DNA of 32,785 nucleotides, taken from Caulobacter sp. Its GTDB lineage: Bacteria; Pseudomonadota; Alphaproteobacteria; Caulobacterales; Caulobacteraceae. Position numbers and translations under genes: made by a program. The stretch lies in the NCBI GenBank assembly GCA_026225565.1, contig JAMFTA010000199.1, positions 32,001-64,785 of the forward strand, written 5' to 3'. Position 1 is the stretch's first letter. Every line of letters starts with the position of its first letter. This document shows positions 1-7,101 of this stretch, piece by piece. The notes under the pieces were generated by a model. That model did not search any database. It was given only the letters and a program-made list of their open reading frames with translations, and was not told the DNA's origin.

Positions 1-883
1 CATGGGCGGCGTCGAACAGCGACCCGTAGGAGCCGTCGTTCAGATAGAGGGCGTCGCCCTTCTTCAGCTCGACCTTGCAGAGGATGGAGGTGGATTCCGC
101 CACCAGCGCCCGGCCGGGCTCGCACCAGAGCTCGGTGGTTTCATGCACCTTCATCTCGTCAAAGCCCCGGTGGATGGACTCCATGTAGTCTTCCATCGCC
201 GGGGGAACCATGCCGGGATAGACCGACGGGAAGCCGCCGCCCACATCCACCACGTCGGCGAACACGCCGGCGCGGACCAGGGCGCGGGAGGCTTGGGCCA
301 TCGCGGCTTGGTAGGCCGTGGGCCTCATGCACTGGCTGCCCACGTGGAAGCAGACGCCCATCAGCTCTTCGGTGGAACGACGAGCGGCCAACAGTAGGGC
401 CGGCGCATCCTGGGTGGAGACCCCGAACTTGCCGCCCAGGGTATAGGCTGCGCCCTCGGTCTGCACCGCGAGACGAACCATCAGGTTGAGATCCTTGGCG
501 CCGCCCGTGGCTTCAAGGATCTTCGTAAGCTCTTCGTGGGTGTCGAGCGAGAAGGTGCGCACGCCGTAGTCGAAATAGGCCTCGGTGATCGCCGCCCGGC
601 TTTTTACCGGATGCATGAACGCCATAGACGCGCCCGGGGCTGTGCGGGCCACCAGCTGGACTTCGGGTATGGAGGCCACGTCGAACTTGCGAACGCCGTT
701 CTCCCATAGGGTCTTGATGACCCAATCGGAAGGATTGGCTTTGACGGCGTAAAGTACGTCGCCCTTGAAGTTATCCTGGAACCAGCGTCCTGCTACGGCC
801 GTGCAGTCCGGACGCACGAGTGCGACTGGACGTTCGGGAGACCGCTCGCGGACCAGGTCCAGGGAGTCATGGTACGTGTGCAA
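1..883 (-). CDS. Ornithine decarboxylase, type III PLP fold (partial, C-terminus off the left edge)
   Basis: PLP-dependent decarboxylase that would convert ornithine to putrescine, the entry step of polyamine synthesis, in the cytosol. Reading leftward from a TTG at 883, the frame stays open for 294 codons to the window edge. It shows the PLP-lysine motif YAVKANP (Lys about residue 48), the barrel motif HVGSQ and the glycine-rich phosphate-binding motif DVGGGFP. These are hallmarks of the alanine racemase-like (fold III) ornithine/diaminopimelate decarboxylases; the N-terminus (HTYHDSLDLVRERSPERPV) fits the short alphaproteobacterial ornithine enzymes. The TTG is chosen because an AGGGGG ribosome-binding site lies about 10 nt upstream, the family alignment begins right there and no in-frame ATG/GTG is close. 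The substrate is inferred from family resemblance; lysine or a dual specificity is possible. The gene is divergent from the pilus locus. Confidence 0.88.
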   Translation of the reverse strand, partial: MHTYHDSLDLVRERSPERPVALVRPDCTAVAGRWFQDNFKGDVLYAVKANPSDWVIKTLWENGVRKFDVASIPEVQLVARTAPGASMAFMHPVKSRAAITEAYFDYGVRTFSLDTHEELTKILEATGGAKDLNLMVRLAVQTEGAAYTLGGKFGVSTQDAPALLLAARRSTEELMGVCFHVGSQCMRPTAYQAAMAQASRALVRAGVFADVVDVGGGFPSVYPGMVPPAMEDYMESIHRGFDEMKVHETTELWCEPGRALVAESTSILCKVELKKGDALYLNDGSYGSLFDAAH

Positions 884-1046
884 TTCACGTAACCCCCTGT
901 TGAAGTTAAACCCAATCCGGCGTTAGCAGCGCCTGCGAGAAGCTCTCGCCTACGAACTCGGGTCCGCCGGAGAGGTGCAAATAGGGAATGCGTCCCCCGA
1001 TGTAAAGCGGTTTTGGCGGGCTTTGGCCGCCACTGACCAATTGGTC
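884..1046 (-). promoter_or_regulatory. Structured 5' leader of ornithine decarboxylase; candidate speF RNA motif with a 44-codon short ORF
   Basis: About 160 nt upstream of the decarboxylase start hold several paired elements. These are a perfect 6-bp hairpin (935-940 with 944-949), a GGCG/CGCC pair (919-922 with 930-933), CCG/CGG pairings around 998-1011 and a 12-bp perfect palindrome GACCAATTGGTC at 1035-1046. A short ORF on the minus strand runs from TTG 1040 to TAA 906 (44 codons). It includes LYIGGRIPYLHLSGGPEFVG and ends 22 nt before the decarboxylase start. Established knowledge: a conserved RNA called the speF motif occurs upstream of ornithine decarboxylase genes in alphaproteobacteria, and E. 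coli speF is controlled by a leader peptide. That this leader is that motif, or that the ORF is translated, is inference; the TTG has no clear ribosome-binding site. Confidence 0.5.
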
Positions 1047-1079
1047 GCAAACCGACCCAGGAGCACGAGTTGATCCATA

Positions 1080-1287
1080 TTAGATATTAATATTCCAATG
1101 AAATTCAGCCGATATGGCCTCTGATGCTAAGTAAACACATATGGTAAATTTGCATAAACGATGTATTGATTTGGGCGATGTATCAGTTTTACACGCCATT
1201 AACACTCGTATGGCATTCTCAAATGGTCTTGAGGGGTTCGGCGAGCAAATGGCTCGAACCCAACGCTCGCCAACAGGAGAATTGAGC
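1080..1287 (+). promoter_or_regulatory. AT-rich upstream region of the pilin operon
   Basis: This 208-nt stretch is visibly richer in A+T than the rest of the window and contains no convincing gene. An open frame from 1141 runs into the pilin in phase but is not Flp-like. One imperfect CtrA-type site, GTAA-N7-TAAA, is seen at 1144-1158 (6 of 8 positions of TTAA-N7-TTAA). In Caulobacter the pilA promoter is activated by CtrA, so a CtrA-driven promoter here is plausible but not shown. I could not settle on a -35/-10 pair. Confidence 0.35.
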
Positions 1288-1452
1288 ATGTCGAAGTTTG
1301 TCTCGCGTTTCATGAATGATGAATCCGGCGCCACGGCCATCGAATATGGCCTGATCGCCGCCCTGATCGCGGTCGTGATCATCACCGCCGTGACCGCCCT
1401 GGGCACCACGCTCAGCGCCAAGTTCAACAGCATCTCCACGTCCATCCACTAA
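1288..1452 (+). CDS. pilA: Flp/PilA-family type IVb pilin 1
   Basis: Major structural subunit of the Flp pilus, 54 residues. It has a short leader (MSKFVSRFMNDESG) followed by the Flp processing motif ATAIEYGLIAAL; cleavage after Gly14 would leave Glu and Tyr at mature positions 5 and 6, as in the family. A hydrophobic helix fills residues 20-40. The start at 1288 is chosen because AGGAGA lies at 1275-1280 with ideal spacing; an in-frame start at 1141 would add 49 residues no pilin has. It is the first gene of the locus, followed by a strong hairpin and a second pilin. CpaA would be its peptidase. Confidence 0.93.
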   Translation: MSKFVSRFMNDESGATAIEYGLIAALIAVVIITAVTALGTTLSAKFNSISTSIH

Positions 1453-1484
1453 ACTTGAGGCCTCAGCTTCAAGGTTAAGCGATG

Positions 1485-1511
1485 GGGCCGCGACGTCATG
1501 CGTCGCGGCCC
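1485..1511 (+). terminator. Strong hairpin between the two pilin genes
   Basis: Perfect 11-bp GC-rich stem (GGGCCGCGACG at 1485-1495, CGTCGCGGCCC at 1501-1511) with a 5-nt loop, followed by only TTTG. It lies between pilin 1 and pilin 2. The weak T-tract suggests a partial terminator or an mRNA 3'-stabilising hairpin that lets pilin 1 be made in excess; this role is inferred. Confidence 0.6.
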
Positions 1512-1541
1512 TTTGCATTCTGGCGGCAAGGGAGCCAACCG

Positions 1542-1706
1542 ATGCGGAGCTTCATAAAGCGATTTGCCCGCGATCGACGGGGCGCGACGGCGATCGAATA
1601 CGCCTTGATCGTCAGCGTGTTGTCGATTGTCATCGCCGCGGCGCTGACGACGGTTGGCGTCAAGCTCTACACATTGATCGGAACCGCCGCGAACGCGATC
1701 CACTAG
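1542..1706 (+). CDS. Flp/PilA-family type IVb pilin 2
   Basis: Second small Flp pilin, 54 residues, parallel in design to the first: basic leader MRSFIKRFARDRRG, then ATAIEYALIVSVLSIVI with the Glu/Tyr pair at mature positions 5 and 6 after cleavage at Gly14, and the same C-terminal ending (AIH versus SIH). AAGGGA sits 8 nt before the ATG. The core is more beta-branched than in pilin 1, and the leader has Arg-Arg where pilin 1 has acidic residues, so the two are diverged paralogs rather than a recent copy. It could be a minor subunit, an alternative major pilin or a pseudopilin. It lies just downstream of the hairpin at 1485-1511 and so may be expressed at a lower level. Confidence 0.9.
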   Translation: MRSFIKRFARDRRGATAIEYALIVSVLSIVIAAALTTVGVKLYTLIGTAANAIH

Positions 1707-1791
1707 ATCGGGCGTCGCAACGCTTCATTTAAAGCTCTGTGCCAAGCTGACGCCATCAGCGGTCTGGGACCGGGATCGTGCGGATGGGTTC

Positions 1792-2298
1792 ATGACGGCG
1801 CTTCCTCTTACCCTGACGGCCTTTTTCCCGGCGCTGGTGATTTTCGCGGCCATCCGGGACGTCACCACCTTCACCATTCCCAACTGGATCTCCCTGACGG
1901 CGATCCTCGTCTTCTTTCCCGTGGCCTTTCTGACGCATCTGCCGCTTGTCGCGCTGGAGAGCGCGGCGCTGGTCGGCGTCATCGCCCTGGTGCTGGGCGT
2001 CGGTATGTTCGCCCTGGGCTGGATCGGAGGGGGCGACGCCAAGCTGTTCGCCGCCAGCGCGCTCTGGCTGGGATGGCCGGCGGTGCTTCCCTTCCTCTTG
2101 TGGACATCCTTAGCGGGCGGCGGCCTGGCGGTGATGCTCCTGTGGAGCCGCAAGCTGGCCATTCACTATCCCAACTTGGGGCCCGCCTGGTTCGAACGCC
2201 TGATGCTGCCTGGGGGGGACGTGCCTTACGGTCTGGCGATCGCGGTCGGCGCATTGATCGCTTTTCCGTCGAGCGGTCTCTTCCATACCCCTCTGTGA
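1792..2298 (+). CDS. cpaA: Prepilin peptidase CpaA/TadV (type IV aspartic peptidase)
   Basis: Inner-membrane aspartyl protease that removes the leader from Flp pilins. It has 168 residues, almost all in hydrophobic segments, the size of the short peptidase-only TadV/CpaA group, without the methylation domain of PilD. The two catalytic aspartates are visible: Asp23 in IRDVTTFTIPN and Asp82 in the family motif GGGDAKL. A further conserved PGGDVPYG lies near residue 145. The gene follows pilin 2 by 85 nt. It precedes a 132-nt spacer with a long inverted repeat, so it may be in the pilin transcript or partly separate from cpaB onward. Confidence 0.92.
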   Translation: MTALPLTLTAFFPALVIFAAIRDVTTFTIPNWISLTAILVFFPVAFLTHLPLVALESAALVGVIALVLGVGMFALGWIGGGDAKLFAASALWLGWPAVLPFLLWTSLAGGGLAVMLLWSRKLAIHYPNLGPAWFERLMLPGGDVPYGLAIAVGALIAFPSSGLFHTPL

Positions 2299-2302
2299 CA
2301 CC

Positions 2303-2396
2303 GTCGCGGCGCGCCTCTTTAACCAAAAGCGCCCGCGCTTAGGCCGACGTTAACCCGCGAGAGACAATGATTTAGGCCTGTAAGAGGCGCGGCGAC
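2303..2396 (+). promoter_or_regulatory. Long inverted repeat in the cpaA-cpaB spacer
   Basis: Arms GTCGC-(GG)-CGCGCCTCTT (2303-2319) and AAGAGGCGCG-GCGAC (2382-2396) pair over 15 bp with a 2-nt bulge and enclose 62 nt. A nested AGGCC/GGCCT pair (2341-2345, 2375-2379) lies inside the loop. The loop also carries two TTAAC words (2319-2323, 2350-2354). No T-tract follows, so it does not look like a plain terminator. It ends about 20 nt before the cpaB ribosome-binding site, consistent with an mRNA structure or regulator site. The function is unknown. Confidence 0.45.
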
Positions 2397-2430
2397 CCGA
2401 CCGGCCGCTGCGCTGTTGGAGGCATGATCA

Positions 2431-3354
2431 ATGAGCCCGGTGCGAATGGGCGTTCTCGTCAGTGTGGCGTTCGTGGCGGCGGTCGGGCTTGCGCTCATCG
2501 CCCGCAGCGTCGCGATCGGTCATGCGCGCCCCGCGCCCGTGGCTGTGATGGCCGCCCCGCAAGCGCCCATGGTGCGCGTGCTGGTGGCCAAGCGCGATCT
2601 GTCGCCGGGCGATCGGCTGACCCCAGGGGATTTCAACTGGCAGGCCTGGCCGGCCGAAGGCCTGAATCCTGCCTTCATCACTGATGGCGCGGCGGCGGCC
2701 GGTCCGTCGGTAAAGGCGCCGGCGACCGTCAAGATAGAAACCGCCGCTTTAAATGCGGCCTCCGACAAGGCCCACGATCTGATGGCCTCCGGCGCCGGCG
2801 GCGCGGCCGGCAAGATGGTTGACGCCATCGTTCGCGATCCCATCCTGGCCGGCGAGCCGATCGTCGAAGGCAAGGTGGTTCACGCCGGCGCGGCCGGCAT
2901 TCTGGCCGTCTCCCTCGATCCCGGAATGCGGGCCATGTCCGTTCCGGTCTCGGCTGAAAGCGCGGCCGGCGGTTTCATCCTGCCGGGCGACCACGTGGAC
3001 GTGGTGCAGAGCCGACAGATGGACACGTCGGGCGGCGCCAAGAAGTTCGCCTCTGGCGCGGTGCTGCGCAACGTCAAGATCCTGGCCATCGATCAGAACA
3101 CCACCCGCACCCAAAAGAGCGCGGCGGTGGTCGGCGCCACCGCGACCCTTGAGGTCTCCCCGGCCGAGGCGGAGCTCTTGGCCCTGTCCAAATCCCAGGG
3201 CGAACTCACCTTGATCCTTCGCTCCTATGCGGACACCGCCGGCAATTCGAGCGCGGGCGGCGGGCCGAGACTGGCCGAACAGGTGAACGTCGCCCCAGCG
3301 GTGGTCAAGGTGTTCCGAAACGGCGCACCCGCGGATGTGGCGGTGACCCGATGA
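2431..3354 (+). CDS. cpaB: Flp pilus assembly protein CpaB/RcpC
   Basis: Periplasmic, membrane-anchored pilus assembly factor of 307 residues. An N-terminal signal anchor (about residues 6-25, VLVSVAFVAAVGLALIA) is followed by an SAF-type domain: MVRVLVAKRDLSPGDRLTPG near residues 45-65, DPILAGEPIVEGKVV near 135-150, then RAMSVPVSAESAAGGFILPG and DHVDVV near 170-190. This is the usual CpaB arrangement. An Ala/Gly-rich stretch around residues 85-130 interrupts the SAF region. GGAGG at 2418-2422 supports ATG 2431 over the out-of-frame ATG at 2424. The TGA overlaps the ATG of cpaC (ATGA), implying coupled translation. CpaB is thought to help secretin assembly or to bind peptidoglycan. Confidence 0.92.
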   Translation: MSPVRMGVLVSVAFVAAVGLALIARSVAIGHARPAPVAVMAAPQAPMVRVLVAKRDLSPGDRLTPGDFNWQAWPAEGLNPAFITDGAAAAGPSVKAPATVKIETAALNAASDKAHDLMASGAGGAAGKMVDAIVRDPILAGEPIVEGKVVHAGAAGILAVSLDPGMRAMSVPVSAESAAGGFILPGDHVDVVQSRQMDTSGGAKKFASGAVLRNVKILAIDQNTTRTQKSAAVVGATATLEVSPAEAELLALSKSQGELTLILRSYADTAGNSSAGGGPRLAEQVNVAPAVVKVFRNGAPADVAVTR

Positions 3355-4973
3355 GCGGGCATCGCCTGATCGCCCTCTTCGCCTGCGCTGTCCTGCTTCC
3401 CGGCGCGGCTCTGGCCCAGCCTGGCCTGATCGGCGCGCCTACCCATTCCTATGGCGGCCAGACCTATGGTGAGACGCCGGGCGCCGGCTATGGCCGCCCG
3501 AGCGGCGAGACCATGCGGGTCGACCTTTCCAGCGACAGAGGCGAGACGCGCACCCTGGCCCTGCCCAAGGGCAAGTCGGCGGTGATCGACCTGCCCACCG
3601 ACGCGCGCGACGTGGTGGTCTCCGATCCCAAGGTGGCGGACGTGGTGCTCTCCACCCCCCGGCGCATCTATGTGCTGGGCGTGGGCGGCGGCCAGACCGA
3701 CGCCGCCTTCTTCGACACCTCGGGGCGCCAATTGCTGCGCCTGAACATCCGGGTCGATCAGGACATCAGCGCCCTTGGCGATACGCTCAATCGCATCCTG
3801 CCGGGATCGACGATCCGGGCCGAGGCGGTCAATTCGAGCATTGTGCTGTCGGGCGAAGTCGCCAACCTGGCGACGGCGGACAAGGCCGTGCGCCTAGCCC
3901 AGGGCTTCACCGGCAAGCCCGAGCAGGTGGTCAACATGCTGAGCGTGGCGGAATCCGAGCAGGTGATGCTCAAGGTCCGCATCGTCGAGGTGAACCGCAC
4001 CATCATCAAGCAGCTGGGCTTCAACCTCGGCGCCGTGATGGGCCAGCTTGGAAAGCCGCAATATAGCTTTGGAACGACGCCCACATTCGGCGTCAACGGC
4101 TCCTTGCTTGGCGGAATCACAGGCGGATATTCAGTAAATACGACATCCCAAGCCGTCGTGGCCGATGCTACCGGCACCGGCGGCTGCACTAGCGGGGCTA
4201 GCGGCAACACGATTATCGATGCCGGGTTGAAAGCGGCGTGCGTGGCGACCGGAAGGATCGGCAGCAACGGGATCAATCAAGCGACCAGCATGGTCGAGGC
4301 CTTCGAGCGCGTGGGTCTGGTTCGCACTATGGCCGAACCCAATCTCACCGCTGTCTCCGGCGAAAGCGCCAAGTTCCTGGTCGGCGGCGAATTTCCCGTG
4401 CCCGTGGGCGAGGACAGCACCGGCCGCATAACGGTGGAATTCAAGCAGTACGGGGTCGGTCTCGGCTTTACGCCCGTGGTGTTGTCTAAGGGCCGCATCT
4501 CGTTGAAGCTCTCCACCGAGGTGTCCGAGATCACCAATACGGGCTCTTTCTCGGTATCTACGGCGGCGACGTCCACCACAGCCGCTTCGTCCTTGGTGGT
4601 GCCTGGCCTCAATGTCCGTCGGGCCGAGACGGTTGTAGAGTTGCCATCGGGCCAATCGATGATGATCGCCGGCTTGTTGCAGTCGGTCAGCAAGCAGACC
4701 CTGGATTCCCTGCCCGGCCTGATGCAGGTGCCGGTGTTGGGCGCCCTCTTCCGCTCGCGCGACTTCCAGCAGGGCGAGACCGAGCTGGTGGTCATCGTCA
4801 CCCCCTATCTGGTCAAGCCGGTGATGCCGGGTCAGCTGCAGACCCCCGCCGACGGCCTTGAGATCGCCAACGATCTGGAGACCAACCTGCTTGGAAAATT
4901 GAACAAGAGCGTCGGCAAGGCCGCGCCCGAGGGCAAGACCTATCAAGGGCCATTCGGCTATGTGGTGGAGTAA
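3351..4973 (+). CDS. cpaC: Flp pilus outer-membrane secretin CpaC/RcpA
   Basis: Secretin that forms the outer-membrane pore for the pilus, 540 residues. A Sec signal peptide ends near residue 22 (LLPGAALAQ). The N-terminal secretin domain (about 55-130) is followed by a BON-like domain (about 130-195, RLNIRVDQDISALGDTLN then SGEVANLATADKAVRLAQ). The secretin core runs from about 205 to 490, with VRIVEVNRTIIKQLGFN, AEPNLTAVSGESAKFLVGGE and the closing GLLQSVSKQTLDSLPGL...LFRSRDFQ. Residues about 246-306 are an extra Gly/Thr/Ser-rich loop, encoded by lower-GC DNA, with two cysteines (279 and 297). It starts within the cpaB stop codon and is followed closely by its pilotin-like partner CpaD. Confidence 0.95.
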   Translation: MSGHRLIALFACAVLLPGAALAQPGLIGAPTHSYGGQTYGETPGAGYGRPSGETMRVDLSSDRGETRTLALPKGKSAVIDLPTDARDVVVSDPKVADVVLSTPRRIYVLGVGGGQTDAAFFDTSGRQLLRLNIRVDQDISALGDTLNRILPGSTIRAEAVNSSIVLSGEVANLATADKAVRLAQGFTGKPEQVVNMLSVAESEQVMLKVRIVEVNRTIIKQLGFNLGAVMGQLGKPQYSFGTTPTFGVNGSLLGGITGGYSVNTTSQAVVADATGTGGCTSGASGNTIIDAGLKAACVATGRIGSNGINQATSMVEAFERVGLVRTMAEPNLTAVSGESAKFLVGGEFPVPVGEDSTGRITVEFKQYGVGLGFTPVVLSKGRISLKLSTEVSEITNTGSFSVSTAATSTTAASSLVVPGLNVRRAETVVELPSGQSMMIAGLLQSVSKQTLDSLPGLMQVPVLGALFRSRDFQQGETELVVIVTPYLVKPVMPGQLQTPADGLEIANDLETNLLGKLNKSVGKAAPEGKTYQGPFGYVVE

Positions 4974-4977
4974 GCCG

Positions 4978-5676
4978 GTGATCAGCCAATCCTCTTCCCT
5001 GACCCTCCGTCGGCTGCTGTGCGGTCTGGCTCTGGCCGGCCTCGCGGCCTGCGCCTCGCCGCCATCCAAAACGCCGTCCGGCCACGCCATGCTGCCGACC
5101 GAACACTATGCCGTCAAGGTGGAGGAAGTTCCCGACCAACTCGCCCTCGCCGTCCATGCCGATGGCGTCTCCTCTCGCCAGCAGACGGCGCTGGCGGATT
5201 TCGTCGCCCGCTGGCGCGAGGCCGGGGCGGGCGAAGTGGCGGTGAAGACGCCGGCCGACACCGACGCCGCCGAGCAGGCCAAATCCATGACCTATGTCGT
5301 GCAATCCCAGCTGGAAGCCCTGGGCGTTCCGTCGGAGCGGATCCGACTGGCCTCCTATGTGGCGGGAGTTCCCAAGGGGCCTGTGCTGGCGAGTTTCAAG
5401 CGCCTCACCGCCCACGGCGACGATTGCAATGGCGACTGGGGCAATCTCACCTCCACCATGAGCAATGAGCCCTATAAGCATTTCGGCTGCGCCCTGACGG
5501 CCAATTTCGCCGCGCAACTGGCCGATCCCCGCGACCTCGTTGCGCCCGTGCCTCTGGCCGCCGGCGACACCACCCGCCGCGAGGTGGTGCTGGGAAAATA
5601 CCGCGAGGGTAAGATCACCGCATCCGAGAAGGACGATCAAGCCTCCGGCGCCGCCTCCGTCGCGGTGAAGCAATGA
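4978..5676 (+). CDS. cpaD: Flp pilus assembly lipoprotein CpaD
   Basis: Outer-membrane-associated lipoprotein that partners the secretin. From GTG 4978 the product is 232 residues, with a basic n-region, a hydrophobic stretch and a lipobox LAAC (Cys25), then a CpaD domain that includes GDDCNGDWGNLTSTMSNEPY and a paired FGCALTANFAAQLADPRDL. The GTG is preferred because GGTGGAG lies 7 nt upstream and the lipoprotein signal has normal length. An in-frame ATG at 4960 inside the end of cpaC would add six residues (MWWSKP) and cannot be excluded. The stop overlaps the cpaE start (ATGA). Confidence 0.88.
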   Translation: MISQSSSLTLRRLLCGLALAGLAACASPPSKTPSGHAMLPTEHYAVKVEEVPDQLALAVHADGVSSRQQTALADFVARWREAGAGEVAVKTPADTDAAEQAKSMTYVVQSQLEALGVPSERIRLASYVAGVPKGPVLASFKRLTAHGDDCNGDWGNLTSTMSNEPYKHFGCALTANFAAQLADPRDLVAPVPLAAGDTTRREVVLGKYREGKITASEKDDQASGAASVAVKQ

Positions 5677-7094
5677 CCAGCCAGTCAGGCTTCCAGGACG
5701 ACTTCGACGGTTTCGACGCCGACGACGATTTCACCGGTCCCTCGGTGTTCGACGCGCCGCCCAAGGCGACGCCGGCGGCGAGGCTCACGCCTGTCGATCT
5801 GCACGACGACGGCTTTGACGCGCCGGCGCTCCTACCGGCCCAACCGCCGGTTTCCAATCCTGTCGGCGCGCTCCTGGCCGGGGTGGAAAGCGCCCTCGGC
5901 GAGGCGTCGGTGCCGCGCATCACCATCCACATCTTTTGCCAGCGGCCGGAAACCGCCGCCGTGGCCGAGCAGGCGGCCGCCGACCGGCGTCTGTCGCGCG
6001 CCACTACCGAAGTGCATCCCGGCGGCCTGGTCGAAGCTTTGGCCCACTATCGCAACCAACCCACCCCGCCCTTGATCATCGTCGAGAGCGTCGAGCCGGC
6101 GCAACTCCTGCTATCGGGCCTGGATCGCCTGGCCGAGGTCTGCGATCCCGGCACCAAGGTGGTGGTGATCGGCTCGCACAACGACATCGGCCTCTACCGC
6201 GAGCTGATGCGTCGGGGGGTCAGCGAATATCTGGTGCCGCCGCTGCAGACCCTGCAGCTGATCCGCGCCGTCACCACCCTCTATACCGATCCCGCCATCC
6301 CCTTCGTCGGCCGCACCCTGGCCTTCGTGGGGGCAAAGGGGGGCTCCGGCTCCTCGACCCTCGCCCACAATATCGCCTATCAGCTTTCCGAAGCCATGCA
6401 GGCCAATACGGTCATCGCCGACTTCGACCTGGCCTTCGGCACGGCGGGGCTGGATTTCAACCAGGACCCGATCCAGGGCATGGCCGACGCCTTGAACAAA
6501 CCCGATCGCCTGGATCCCACCCTCTTGGATCGGATGACCGCCCGCTGCACCGAGCGCCTCTCCCTGTTCGCCGCACCGGCGTCGCTCGACGATGACTACG
6601 TCATCTCCGACGAGGCGTTCGAGGAGGTGCAGAATAAGATCAGAAGCACCGCCCCCTATGTGGTGCTGGATCTCCCCCACCTGTGGTCGGCCTGGATGCG
6701 CCGAGCCATCCTGTCGTCCGACGACGTGGTGATCACCGCGACCCCCGATCTGGCGTCCCTGCGCAACGCCAAGAACCTCTTCGACCTGATCAAGAAGGCC
6801 CGACCCAATGACGCGCCGCCGCATCTGATTCTCAATCAGGTGGGCGCGCCGGGCAGGCCTGAAATTCCGGTCAAGGAATTCTCCCGGGCCTTGGGCATCG
6901 AGCCCGCCCTGGTGCTGCCGTTCGATCCTAAGCTGTTCGGCCAGGCCGCCAACAACGGCCAGATGGTGTTCGAGGTGAACCCTAAAGCCAAGGCGGCCGA
7001 AGGGCTCGCCCAGTTCACCCAGGTGCTGGCGCGCCGCGAAGCTATCGTCGTCAAGCCGCACTCTTTGATCGACCGCCTCTTGGGTCGGACCTGA
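5673..7094 (+). CDS. cpaE: Pilus assembly/localisation protein CpaE/TadZ (MinD/ParA-like ATPase family)
   Basis: Cytoplasmic P-loop protein that positions the pilus machine; in Caulobacter CpaE marks the pole. It has 473 residues in three parts: an acidic, disordered N-terminus (residues 1-80), a receiver-like domain (about 80-210, with IIVESVEPAQLLLSGLDRLAE and a VVIGSHND strand), and a MinD-like domain (about 215-450). The nucleotide loop reads GAKGGSGSSTLAHN near residue 220: the signature lysine of the deviant Walker A box is present at its start, but the second, catalytic lysine is Ser. DFDLAFGTAGLDFNQ and VVLDLPHLWS match the switch regions. The altered loop is a recurring trait in the CpaE/TadZ group, so it is not read as a defect. 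It begins inside the cpaD stop codon. Confidence 0.93.
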   Translation: MTSQSGFQDDFDGFDADDDFTGPSVFDAPPKATPAARLTPVDLHDDGFDAPALLPAQPPVSNPVGALLAGVESALGEASVPRITIHIFCQRPETAAVAEQAAADRRLSRATTEVHPGGLVEALAHYRNQPTPPLIIVESVEPAQLLLSGLDRLAEVCDPGTKVVVIGSHNDIGLYRELMRRGVSEYLVPPLQTLQLIRAVTTLYTDPAIPFVGRTLAFVGAKGGSGSSTLAHNIAYQLSEAMQANTVIADFDLAFGTAGLDFNQDPIQGMADALNKPDRLDPTLLDRMTARCTERLSLFAAPASLDDDYVISDEAFEEVQNKIRSTAPYVVLDLPHLWSAWMRRAILSSDDVVITATPDLASLRNAKNLFDLIKKARPNDAPPHLILNQVGAPGRPEIPVKEFSRALGIEPALVLPFDPKLFGQAANNGQMVFEVNPKAKAAEGLAQFTQVLARREAIVVKPHSLIDRLLGRT

Positions 7095-7101
7095 GCCCGG
7101 C

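Noticed and set aside
793-1050. 85-codon minus-strand frame (MRPIGQWRPKP...) over the decarboxylase leader and start
   Set aside because: It overlaps the true decarboxylase frame, is Arg-rich and low in plausibility, and has no ribosome-binding site; the region is better read as the decarboxylase leader.
1141-1287. In-frame N-terminal extension of pilin 1 from ATG 1141
   Set aside because: It would add 49 residues with no Flp-like features; a clear ribosome-binding site and the normal pilin leader place the start at 1288.
4131-5090. Long minus-strand open frame across cpaC/cpaD
   Set aside because: An antisense shadow of GC-rich codons; its product is Gly/Ala/Arg/His-rich without domains, and the plus-strand genes are certain.
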